In this document: positions 8,266 through 16,466 of the stretch, piece after piece
Numbering within the stretch: the first letter of the stretch is position 1
How the letters are laid out: every line of letters starts with the position of its first letter
From: Rhizobium sp. Root1334
GTDB lineage: Bacteria > Pseudomonadota > Alphaproteobacteria > Rhizobiales > Rhizobiaceae
DNA: 64,000 nucleotides
Direction of reading: 5' to 3'
NCBI RefSeq assembly: GCF_001426665.1
Contig: NZ_LMEY01000008.1
Coordinates: forward strand, 1-64,000
Program-made: the position numbers and the translations under genes
The notes under the pieces: model-generated
What the model was told of the DNA's origin: nothing
Seen by the model: only the letters and a program-made list of their open reading frames with translations
Database searches by the model: none

Positions 8266-10332
8266 TCAGAGCGCAAGCTCGATGCGGTTATCTGCTTCGT
8301 CTTCGCGTGCGGCCGGTACGGAACAGCACAGCAGCACCTCGTCCTCGCCGACGCTGGCCGCCGGCTCAGTCGGGTAGGTCACGATGCCAGCCAGAAGTTT
8401 GGTGCGGCAGGTGCCGCAGGAACCGGCGCGACAGCTGAAGGCGGGGTCAAGGCCCCGGGCTTCGGCAAGTTCCAGCAGGCTTCCTGACCCGGGTGTCCAT
8501 CGGGCTTCCTTCAGCGATGTGGTAAACAGCACTGAGATCGGTCGTGTCGACGCGGCAGGTCGCGCCGGAGGCGCCGCGCCCGGATCAGGACGCCGTTCAA
8601 GCGAGGAGGGACCAAACGCCTCGGCATGAATGCGATGATCGGCGATCGCGTAGCTGCGCAGCCCGTCATAGAGCGATTGCGTGAAGGGTGCCGGTCCGCA
8701 GAGGTAGAAGTCGTAATCGTCGAATGGCAGATGGCGGGTCAGAAGCGCCATGTCGATGCGACCGGCTGCATCGTAGTCGGTACCTTCTTCGGCGTCACGC
8801 GTGTCGCTCAGCACGCGCAAGAGCCGGATTGCCCCGCGCCCGGCCGCCACGAGTTCGCTGATTTCTCCGTCAAATGCACGCTCATACTTTGATCGTGCCG
8901 CCTGGAAGAGAATGACCGGGCGCATGCGCTGCCGGCGCAGGCCCTCGTAAACGACATGCCGCAGCATGGCGAGCAGCGGGGTAATGCCGACGCCGCCGCC
9001 CAAAAGCACGGCCGGTCGGGTGGCATGGGCATCAATGGTGAAGGCGCCGGCAGGCGCGCGTGCTTCAATGATATCACCGAGGCGCGCCGCATCATGCAGA
9101 TGCGTCGAAGCAAGTCCGTCGCGACGGATACTGAGCCGGTATACGCCATGGGAGGGGGCGGCCGACAGCGTGTAGGTCCTGAGGATCGGCTTCTCCATCC
9201 CGGGGAGACGCAGGCGGATGGGCAGGTGCTGGCCCGCCAGATACGGCGCGAGGCCGGTGCCATCGGCAGGCTTCAGGTAGAAGGAGCGGATCGCTGCACT
9301 TTCATCCACGATCCGGGTGATCGCGAGGTTTTGCCAGTCGTTCGAACGCGCTGCCGCTTTGAGGCGTTCTGCCGCCTGATCCCAATCGCCGGTCATCAGC
9401 GAACTGGGCGACCAGCCATCCGCCGAAAAGGCCCAGCGCAGCGCAAGCGCGTTGCGCCGCCGCAGGATGCGGCGCGGGGTGAACGTCCATAGCCGTTCGG
9501 CGCCCTGGAAGGCCGCGATCTCCGGCGACGCGAGAATGACCTCAGCGTCGCCTGTCATCTGCAGAAGATCGCCCGTGGCAAAGTCGATGAAGACGAGCCC
9601 CGCCTTGCCGTTGAGCAGAATGTTGCCGAGTGTGGAGAAGAACAGGTTGCCGTCGAAGTCCGGTATTGTCAGGACGCCGTCCTGTCCGATGCGGACGAAG
9701 CCCGCCTTGCCGCCCCGATGGGAGACATCGACCTGTCGGCGGGTCTCGCGATCGGCATAGGTCGCAACGAAGAAGGCGTCGGCCTGGGCGATCAGGGCAC
9801 GCGCACCCGCGTCAAAGTCCGTCATGGTCTCTGCCGGAACCGCTGTCGCCTCTGCCGGCGTGTCGGAAAAGTGAAAATCGCGCAGCTGGATGTAACGGGG
9901 GCAATTGCCGAAACTCTGGTCCACCTCGGCGCGAACCTTTCCATCGGTGTGCGAGACGATGCCGTTCATGCGGTTCCGCCGACGGGTATGCATCTCGATG
10001 CCGAGAAGGCCGACGGCCTTGCCATTGGCGATGCCTTCTGCGGCTGGGTCCTCCCGGGCCGGGGTCGCGCCGATGTCGAGGATGGTCGCAGATGGCGAAT
10101 GTATGAAGCCCGGCCGCCCTTCCAGCAAGGTTGCCCAGGCATCGTCCCGGTCATCGACGCTGCCAATCACGATCAACGGCAATTGCGCGTAGAACTCCCG
10201 ATGCTGGTCTGGCATGAAATCCCGCACCACCCGCTGACCGACCGATGCCATTCGCTCGGCCGCACCCACATGTTCCTGCAGGCGCACTTCGCCCTCGTGC
10301 CATGTCTGCAGTTTTTCGAGGGTCTCGCTCAT
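8266..10332 (-). CDS. PPOX flavin protein fused to ferredoxin reductase and 2Fe-2S ferredoxin
   Basis: A 688-residue three-part oxidoreductase. Residues about 40-300 form a pyridoxamine-phosphate-oxidase-like FMN split barrel (HRGGKAGFVRIGQDG, FDGNLFFSTLGNIL). Residues about 335-590 form a ferredoxin-NADP-reductase module with the FAD motif RTYTLSAAP and the NAD site GGGVGITPLLAML. The C-terminus (about 600-688) is a plant-type 2Fe-2S ferredoxin with CRAGSCGTC plus a final cysteine (LLCCSVP). It could pass electrons from NAD(P)H through FAD and the cluster to the FMN domain or to an external partner. GGAG precedes the ATG. It is upstream of the AhpD-like gene and downstream of GST, all in the same direction. 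Confidence 0.9.
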   Translation of the reverse strand: MSETLEKLQTWHEGEVRLQEHVGAAERMASVGQRVVRDFMPDQHREFYAQLPLIVIGSVDDRDDAWATLLEGRPGFIHSPSATILDIGATPAREDPAAEGIANGKAVGLLGIEMHTRRRNRMNGIVSHTDGKVRAEVDQSFGNCPRYIQLRDFHFSDTPAEATAVPAETMTDFDAGARALIAQADAFFVATYADRETRRQVDVSHRGGKAGFVRIGQDGVLTIPDFDGNLFFSTLGNILLNGKAGLVFIDFATGDLLQMTGDAEVILASPEIAAFQGAERLWTFTPRRILRRRNALALRWAFSADGWSPSSLMTGDWDQAAERLKAAARSNDWQNLAITRIVDESAAIRSFYLKPADGTGLAPYLAGQHLPIRLRLPGMEKPILRTYTLSAAPSHGVYRLSIRRDGLASTHLHDAARLGDIIEARAPAGAFTIDAHATRPAVLLGGGVGITPLLAMLRHVVYEGLRRQRMRPVILFQAARSKYERAFDGEISELVAAGRGAIRLLRVLSDTRDAEEGTDYDAAGRIDMALLTRHLPFDDYDFYLCGPAPFTQSLYDGLRSYAIADHRIHAEAFGPSSLERRPDPGAAPPARPAASTRPISVLFTTSLKEARWTPGSGSLLELAEARGLDPAFSCRAGSCGTCRTKLLAGIVTYPTEPAASVGEDEVLLCCSVPAAREDEADNRIELAL

Positions 10333-10389
10333 ATCCGTCTCCCATGCATCCGGTGGCCGGGAGCCCCGAAGTTGCTCCCGTTACTGGCT

Positions 10390-11004
10390 CTACGCAGCCG
10401 AAAGACCGGCGCGTGTTTCGACGAAGGGCACGAAGCCTGGAAGCGCCTCGATCCTGCGAAGGAACCGGTTGACGGCCGGATATGCCGCAAGATCCACGTT
10501 GCCTTCAGGTGCACGGGCGACGTAGCTGTAGATGGCGATATCAGCGATTGTCGGGCCGTCGCCGACGAGCCAGTCATGCTGGCTGAGGTGGCTCTCGAGC
10601 CGACCGAGCAGCGTATGGGCGCGACCGATGACTTCCTCGGGATTGAACTTAGCACCGAAGACGGTGATCAGCCGGGCGGCGGCCGGACCATAGGCGATTT
10701 CGCCGGCCGCAACCGAAAGCCAACGCTGGATGGCGGCTGCCACGATGGCATCTTCCGGCAGCCAGTTCGTCTGACCCGCCTTCTTGGCGAGATAGACGAG
10801 AATCGCATTGGAATCAGTGACGATCACCCCGTCGTCATCGAGAACCGGCACCTGGCCGAACGGATTGAGGCGGAGGAATTCGGGCTTCTTGTGAGCCCCT
10901 GAGGCCAGATCCACCTCGATCAGGTCGTGTGGCAGATCAAGCAGGGACAGAAACAGGCGTGCCCTGTGCGCATGCCCCGACAAGGGATGATAATAGAGTT
11001 TCAT
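10390..11004 (-). CDS. Glutathione S-transferase family protein
   Basis: A 204-residue protein with the thioredoxin-fold N-terminal domain ([33 protein letters not shown]; the glutathione-contacting [11 protein letters not shown]) and the all-helical C-terminal domain with the N-capping region [12 protein letters not shown]. It conjugates or reduces electrophiles with glutathione in the cytoplasm. The start at 11004 is chosen because the GST fold begins there; an upstream in-frame codon at 11049 would add 15 unrelated residues. It precedes the PPOX fusion by 57 bases on the same strand. The 360 bases upstream hold no recognisable gene. Confidence 0.9.
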   Translation of the reverse strand: MKLYYHPLSGHAHRARLFLSLLDLPHDLIEVDLASGAHKKPEFLRLNPFGQVPVLDDDGVIVTDSNAILVYLAKKAGQTNWLPEDAIVAAAIQRWLSVAAGEIAYGPAAARLITVFGAKFNPEEVIGRAHTLLGRLESHLSQHDWLVGDGPTIADIAIYSYVARAPEGNVDLAAYPAVNRFLRRIEALPGFVPFVETRAGLSAA

Positions 11005-11364
11005 GATGTGCTCCCGTGAGTGTCGGCCGGGATGAGCCCCGATCCGCAATTTAAGATGGCGGAAGCTGCCATTCGTGAGAACGAGCAGCGTTCACAGTTC
11101 ATTGTTTCGGATAAACCAATAGTCTCGGCAGAGAGCCTCGCCGTGCTTCGCGCCTGGCTGCCGCGCGCGCCTGCCGGCGCCAGGACGGCCAGCCAGAGTG
11201 CCGCGTGATCAGCCCGGCTCCTGCCTCATGAGCATCGCCGCATGTCGGATGTTGACTTCAATGGGGCCCGCATCAATCTGAGGTGCGAGCCCTTTGCGTC
11301 TGCCTCCTCTGCCAAACACCGTCAGAGCTGGTCACTCGACCGTTGTGACTGGAGCAGGCCGACT
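11005..11364. other. Intergenic region, no gene seen
   Basis: This is 360 bases between the GST start and the stop of the metallo-hydrolase. The GST promoter is presumably here, in the part next to 11004 (AT-rich around 11090-11130). I found no convincing coding frame on either strand and no terminator with a T-run. Confidence 0.5.
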
Positions 11365-12351
11365 TTATCCCTGCAAGGCCCAGTCGGCGATCTGCCAACG
11401 CATCTCACCTCGGTCAGCGACGATGCGACCAAGCCCGGGGAACGGCATATGTGTCGCGGCGATGAGCGCGCCTTCAGAGGCGGCACGAGGGAAAAATCGA
11501 TCGCGCATTGCCTTGGCAGCGGCAGGATCCTGTTCAAACAGGAAGAAGACATCGGTGGCCCCAGGATGGACGACCGGAAACACCATGTCCGAAACCATTA
11601 TCAGGCTCTGTCCGCCATCCTCAACGCGCACCCCAATTTGGCCAGGCGTATGGCCGGTGAGGTCGACGATCGAAACGCCTGGAATGATCTCACGCTCGCC
11701 GTCAATCGCCTGCAGCCTGGGATACAGGCGCACCACCTCCTCGGCCATCCTGAAGCTGGTCTGCAGATACTCAGGTGCGCCATTGCGCTTGGACGGATCG
11801 GTCCAGTGCTTGACGTCGCGACGATCGATGTAAAGCTCAGCCTTGGGGTAGTTGTTCTTGCCGCCGAGGATCAGACCACCCATGTGATCCTGATGCATGT
11901 GCGTCACGATGACGGCATCGATCTGATCTGGCGTTATACCGAAAGTGGCAAGCGCCTGCGGTAGCTGTCCGGTCTGCCCGATCGAGCCCGCAGCGCCGGC
12001 ATCGATTAGGATGCGGTGTTTCCCGTCCTCGACCAGGTATTGGTTGAAGAGGAACCGAACGCCGCTCTTACGAGCGGTGAACTGTGCGACCGCCGCCTTC
12101 TCCACGTCAGCGGCACTGCGCCCCGGAAAATAATCATAGGGCATATCGGCATATCCATCCGTCAACGCCGTTACCGTGAACCGGCCGATGCGGATCTGCG
12201 CGAGAGGTGTAATGCCTGCTGGTGCCTTGGAGGCCTCCTGCGCCATGGCCGGCGCAGACGCGCGTCCAATAATGGCGGGACCAAAAAGACTTCCTCCGAG
12301 GAGGCCGATGGGGAGTGCGCCGGCAAAGGCACGACGTGAAAGTTGAGGCAT
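11365..12351 (-). CDS. TAT-exported metallo-beta-lactamase-fold hydrolase
   Basis: A 328-residue protein with a twin-arginine signal (SRRAFAGALPIGLLGG, cleavage near AMAQEA at 36-41). It has the metallo-beta-lactamase zinc motif THMHQDH at 150-156, with further ligands His233 (LTGHTPGQ) and His301 (ATHMPFPG). It is likely a periplasmic zinc hydrolase of the lactonase/AHL-hydrolase-like branch; the actual substrate cannot be read from sequence. It is transcribed toward GST. A C-terminal copy of this gene, clearly similar at nucleotide level, lies as a relic at 30652-31015, cut off by an IS5-family remnant. Confidence 0.9.
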   Translation of the reverse strand: MPQLSRRAFAGALPIGLLGGSLFGPAIIGRASAPAMAQEASKAPAGITPLAQIRIGRFTVTALTDGYADMPYDYFPGRSAADVEKAAVAQFTARKSGVRFLFNQYLVEDGKHRILIDAGAAGSIGQTGQLPQALATFGITPDQIDAVIVTHMHQDHMGGLILGGKNNYPKAELYIDRRDVKHWTDPSKRNGAPEYLQTSFRMAEEVVRLYPRLQAIDGEREIIPGVSIVDLTGHTPGQIGVRVEDGGQSLIMVSDMVFPVVHPGATDVFFLFEQDPAAAKAMRDRFFPRAASEGALIAATHMPFPGLGRIVADRGEMRWQIADWALQG

Positions 12352-12923
12352 GATATTCTCCTTCCGATAGGTGTCAGGTCAATGAGCTGGGTAATTTGGA
12401 ATGGACTTGAACATAACAACGCCGAGTCGCTGGACGTCTGATATAGAGTAAGCGCGCCTTACCCATCGGATCTCTTGGGAGGGGCAAGCCGTCAGGTAAG
12501 GCGCGCTCTGGCAGATCCCTTTCAGAGGGAGCCATCGAGCGGGTTGAGTGCTGATAGTTTCAAAGGTTGGGGATGACCTCCGACTATCTGGCGGGGAACA
12601 TTCTTCAACTCGGTCGACAAACATAAGATGGCGGAGATACGAAAATTCGCGAGTTAATCTCGATGAATTTGAGTGAAAACCTGTGAAAGGGAAACTTGCT
12701 CCCAATTCCCGAAGTTGGAAATGAGATGTCGTGTCTATGGCGCGCTCTGAAAGGATAGGGAGAAATACAAGCAAACCGAGTGCTGCATTGCAGTAGATTG
12801 CCATAGACCACGACGATATCGTTCTTGAAGGCGAAAGCAGCAAGATCTCGGCAAACGATATCGCAACGCATTTGACGATCTGACGTCGAGCGAGTTTGCG
12901 TTCAGGTAGGCTGACACGACTGC
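12352..12923. other. Intergenic region with one inverted repeat, no gene seen
   Basis: This is 572 bases between the metallo-hydrolase start and the cupin stop. A frame open on the minus strand through most of it has no recognisable motif, starts inside the cupin gene and looks like chance. The region is less GC-rich than its neighbours, and probably holds the promoter of the hydrolase. A perfect 13-base inverted repeat lies at 12451-12507. Confidence 0.5.
12451..12507. repeat. Perfect 13-base inverted repeat, 31-base spacer
   Basis: AGCGCGCCTTACC at 12451-12463 is exactly complementary to GGTAAGGCGCGCT at 12495-12507. It lies about 100-155 bases upstream of the metallo-hydrolase start. No T-run follows on either side, so it is not an obvious intrinsic terminator. 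It could be a regulatory hairpin in the leader of that gene, a bipartite operator or a relic of a mobile element. Confidence 0.7.
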
Positions 12924-13496
12924 TTACCTTCCGGCAAGTGCTGCCGCGATCGCTGGGTCGTATGCGCCGTCGATCTGTATGAAGACCATGCGGCAGGTCT
13001 TGCCTGATCGATTCGCCCAAGCGTGGTTGGTGCCGCGCTGGACAACGACGCTTCCCGGCTTGAGCAGGACTTCAGAATCATCGAGCATGAGAAAGATCTC
13101 GCCTTCGATGACGATGCCATAATCGACCGCTTCGCTACGATGCATCATCAGATGGGGTGAATCTGCCCTGACTGTCATGGCCTCGGCGCCATTTAACTCA
13201 TCGAACAGTTCCTTCATCTGGGCAGTGCCGCCGGTCAGTTCCTCGTCGGGTGGCAGGTCGACGAAGCGAATGCGGGTGCCATTCGTCGGTGCACGATGCA
13301 GCATCGGTTGCGTGGTTGGGTCCGGCGCATTGTCTACCAGCACTGGTGTCGCCGACGTCTCCCAGACTTCATGGAAGATCATGCCCGGAAGCGCGCTGAC
13401 TTCGACGACCGTCGGCAGCGGTCCGTTCAGCGCAATTACCGACTTGCCGTCGGCATCGTGGGCGGTGACGACGCGGTGGATAGCCGGAAGAAGCAT
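12924..13496 (-). CDS. Cupin-domain protein
   Basis: A 190-residue protein with one C-terminal cupin barrel: the metal-site strand HLMMHRSEAVDYGIVIEGE (about residues 113-132) and the second motif PGSVVVQRGTNHAWAN (about 147-162). The N-terminal half has a small beta-rich domain (FHEVWETSATP). Such proteins act as small dioxygenases or isomerases on aromatic or carbonyl compounds, or as sensors; the substrate is not evident. It is the first of the minus-strand enzyme run and lies 75 bases downstream of a STAND regulator gene on the same strand. Confidence 0.8.
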   Translation of the reverse strand: MLLPAIHRVVTAHDADGKSVIALNGPLPTVVEVSALPGMIFHEVWETSATPVLVDNAPDPTTQPMLHRAPTNGTRIRFVDLPPDEELTGGTAQMKELFDELNGAEAMTVRADSPHLMMHRSEAVDYGIVIEGEIFLMLDDSEVLLKPGSVVVQRGTNHAWANRSGKTCRMVFIQIDGAYDPAIAAALAGR

Positions 13497-13571
13497 TGCA
13501 GGTCTCCTTGCCCGTGAATGGGGCGTGCATCGGGATATTATCTAATCGGTGGAAACGTCTTCGGGACGAAG

Positions 13572-16445
13572 TCACCGCGGGTCCGTGAGTGGCGCTGCGA
13601 AAGCCGGATCTCGCAGATCATGTAACAGATCGGTGGCAGCGATGAGATCGCAAGTCTTGAAGCCTTCCGAAAACCCATGAACAACGGGCGACAGAGCCCT
13701 GAAGGCATCGTCTGTCCTTGACCCTGCCATATACAGCCTTGCAAGGTCAGTCGCGGATCTCAGCTGCCACGACAGCGCTCCGGTTTCCCGTGCGAGCGCC
13801 ATTGATTTTGCAAGCACAGCGGCCGCCCCTTCGCTCTGCCCGCTAAGATTCAGAATGGATGCCTTGATTCTCAGCAGTTCCGGCGCACACCACATCTCGT
13901 TCTGTTGCTTGGCGCAGTCGATCGCTGACAGGATGATCGTTCCCGCCTCGTCAAGTCGACCGAAAGCACTAAGGAATTCGGCTTGTACACTCAGATAGTA
14001 GGGCATCCGCGCGAAATGCCCTGTGCTTTGGAACAGAGCAATGGCGCGCTCGATATCAACGATGCCGCTGTCGCTCTGCTTGCACGCCAATGCGGCCCGA
14101 TAAAACATGGCAACAGGGCGGCGAACGTCGAAGCCATGACGTCTGGCCTCTTCGTCAAGCATTTCAAGGCAACAGCGGCATTCCTCGTCATTTCCGTTCC
14201 AATAGAAAACTGGGCATGCATAGGAAAGGGCCGTGCTAAGAGAGAGATGATGATTGGCCGCGCGCGCCTGCCCGATGGCCGTTGTCGCCATCCGCTCGGC
14301 GGTGTCCGGCGATCCCGTCAGCCACTGCACCTGTGACAACACGCACGCAACGTCGACCGACCTGTTGGACTGATATCGCAAGCGACGCAAGTCCGGGACA
14401 TGCCGGAGGTCATGCTGCTGCAGGCTTTCGAGACGCTGGCGCGCGCTTGGAAGCCGTCCCAGAAACAATTCCGCAATAGCAACATGCGATTCACATTCCG
14501 GCAAGGCGGAAGGATCGTTGGCGGCTGCTACAGAACTGCACGCTAGGAGTGCAGTCATTCCCGCCTCGTGATTGCCGCTAAAAAGTTCGAAGGTTCCTAT
14601 CATCCGAAGGCAGCGAAGCTGATAGTCGATGTTGTCGGTCTCTATTGCGATATCTAGGGCTCGCCGCATTGCCTCGACCGCCTCCGGCATCAGCCCACGG
14701 GTAAACATGGTTGAATTTCCAAGCCAAGCCTTGATCTGCATCTCGAACGATGTGCCGATCAATCCAGCGGGCTCAAGTTCATCAACTGCCCGCGAAACCT
14801 GGACACGGCATTCTTCCGTCAGCGAGAAATGGTTCCATAGCAGTAGGCCCGCAACAGTGAGATGGATGCGCAGCCTTGAATTTTCTCGATTATGAGCGGC
14901 CCAGACAAGCGCACCACGCAGGTCGTCGATGATGACCCAATAGGTGGCTCCCCAATCCTTGCCGGAGACCTTCGCCCATTCGCTGGTCGCCTGCTCAAGG
15001 ACCGAGAGAACATGTTTGGCATGACGACAACGTACAATCTGCTCATGGCCACTCGTCTTGAGGCGCTCAAGACAGTAGGCGCGCGTGGTTTCCAAAAGCC
15101 GGTAGGCAATTCCCTTGGAGTCGAGATCCGTCGCAAGGAGAGATTTTGCTGCCAGCTGCAGCAAGGCATTTGCCGCATCGGCCGCAGGAATGTCCGAGAC
15201 TGCGGAAGCACCCTCTATGTCAAACGGCCCTGCAAAGACTGAAACCGAACGAAGAAGCATCGCCTCGGTCGTCGACAGCAATCCATAGCTCCAGTCAAGG
15301 GTCGCGGCCAGAGTTTGATGGCGTGCTAGACCGGCCCGGCGCCCGCCGAGCACACGGAACTGGTCATCGAGTTGCTTGAGAACGCCACCGACACCGAATG
15401 CATCGACGCGCATGGCGGCGAGTTCGATCGCAAGGGCGAGGCCGTCGAGCCGGCGGCAGATCTCCGCAGCTGCAAGCGCGTCTGTGTCAGTCAGGGCAAA
15501 TGAGTCAAGCCTGTCACTCACGCGATCAACGAAAAGTTGCACCGAAGGAAACGCCATCGCCTCGCTTGCTCCGAGTGTAAAGGAGGCTGGCGGTACGGGC
15601 AGGCTCGGCAGCCGGTACACGCGCTCCGCATCGATGGCAAGAGGCTCGCGGCTGGTCGCAATGATCGTCACACCACCGGCACGGGTCAGGATCTCGGAGA
15701 CGCAGGACGCAATCGTCCTCGCCATATGCTCGCAATTGTCGAACAACATCAGCACATTGCGATCCGCAAGGAATTCACACAATGCGGAGAGTGTATCGGC
15801 CGAATTCATGGGTACCCCGATCGCCATCGCAATGGCATTCGGCACCAATTCGTGGTCCCTGAGCGGCGAGAAGTCCACCATCCAGACCCCTTGCCTGAAG
15901 CGCCCTAGCTCTCGCTCTGCAGCGGCGATGCCAACCGTGGTCTTTCCGATACCACCCGGGCCGACAATCGACACTAGCCGGGCTTTCGCCAGTTCCCTGC
16001 CGATCGCGTCGATGGTGTCGGTACGACCGACAATGCGCGTGGTCGCCGTTGGAAGGTTGTTGTCGGCTTGAATGGCTGATGATGCCGAAGACACGCTGTC
16101 AGCGGCGGTGCTCACCAGAACAGGCAGGACAAATCGATATCCGAAACCGGGCACGGCTTCGATGAAGTCCTTGGGCAGCAACCCAGCGTCGAGGGTCCGC
16201 CTTAGGGATGCTATGTTGACCTTAAGATTGTCCTCACCAACCGTGCTGGTTGGCCATGCCCGTTCTATCAGTTGGCGCTTGCTGAGAATTTCACCGGGTC
16301 GTTCCACGAGCGCGATAAGAATATCCAGCGCACGTCCGCCTATGCGAACGGGATGTCCTCCCAGTAGAAGCAGTTGCCGCTCGGGGAAAAGCAGGTAAGG
16401 GCCAAAGGCGTAGGTTTGCTGTCTCCTCTGCTCGAAACTGTCCAT
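13572..16445 (-). CDS. STAND ATPase regulator with winged helix and TPR-like repeats (copy 1)
   Basis: A 957-residue multidomain regulator. Residues about 10-105 are an OmpR/PhoB-type winged helix (YAFGPYLLFPERQLLLLGG, then GGRALDILIALVERPGE). Next comes an NB-ARC-like STAND ATPase with Walker A GPGGIGKTT (162-170), Walker B LMLFDNCEHM and the EICRRLDGLALAIELAA segment. The remaining ~500 residues are helical TPR-like repeats ending near PVVHGFSEGFKTCDL. Family members are thought to bind DNA and switch on ATP/ligand binding. I prefer the ATG at 16445 over a TTG at 16460. It lies 21 bases downstream of copy 2, so the two are probably co-transcribed. Confidence 0.9.
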   Translation of the reverse strand: MDSFEQRRQQTYAFGPYLLFPERQLLLLGGHPVRIGGRALDILIALVERPGEILSKRQLIERAWPTSTVGEDNLKVNIASLRRTLDAGLLPKDFIEAVPGFGYRFVLPVLVSTAADSVSSASSAIQADNNLPTATTRIVGRTDTIDAIGRELAKARLVSIVGPGGIGKTTVGIAAAERELGRFRQGVWMVDFSPLRDHELVPNAIAMAIGVPMNSADTLSALCEFLADRNVLMLFDNCEHMARTIASCVSEILTRAGGVTIIATSREPLAIDAERVYRLPSLPVPPASFTLGASEAMAFPSVQLFVDRVSDRLDSFALTDTDALAAAEICRRLDGLALAIELAAMRVDAFGVGGVLKQLDDQFRVLGGRRAGLARHQTLAATLDWSYGLLSTTEAMLLRSVSVFAGPFDIEGASAVSDIPAADAANALLQLAAKSLLATDLDSKGIAYRLLETTRAYCLERLKTSGHEQIVRCRHAKHVLSVLEQATSEWAKVSGKDWGATYWVIIDDLRGALVWAAHNRENSRLRIHLTVAGLLLWNHFSLTEECRVQVSRAVDELEPAGLIGTSFEMQIKAWLGNSTMFTRGLMPEAVEAMRRALDIAIETDNIDYQLRCLRMIGTFELFSGNHEAGMTALLACSSVAAANDPSALPECESHVAIAELFLGRLPSARQRLESLQQHDLRHVPDLRRLRYQSNRSVDVACVLSQVQWLTGSPDTAERMATTAIGQARAANHHLSLSTALSYACPVFYWNGNDEECRCCLEMLDEEARRHGFDVRRPVAMFYRAALACKQSDSGIVDIERAIALFQSTGHFARMPYYLSVQAEFLSAFGRLDEAGTIILSAIDCAKQQNEMWCAPELLRIKASILNLSGQSEGAAAVLAKSMALARETGALSWQLRSATDLARLYMAGSRTDDAFRALSPVVHGFSEGFKTCDLIAATDLLHDLRDPAFAAPLTDPR

Positions 16446-16466
16446 CAGGATTGCTTTCAAAAGAAT

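Noticed and set aside
9718-10902. A 394-codon plus-strand frame across the PPOX fusion and GST
   Set aside because: It overlaps two clear minus-strand genes and the intergenic gap between them; no family resemblance.
11053-12635. The 11-base word AAGATGGCGGA occurring upstream of both GST (11053) and the metallo-hydrolase (12625)
   Set aside because: A shared 11-base word in 64 kb is expected by chance, and the distances to the genes differ greatly.
12379-13020. A 213-codon minus-strand frame covering most of the gap before the cupin gene
   Set aside because: It begins inside the cupin gene in another frame and has no recognisable domain; treated as chance.
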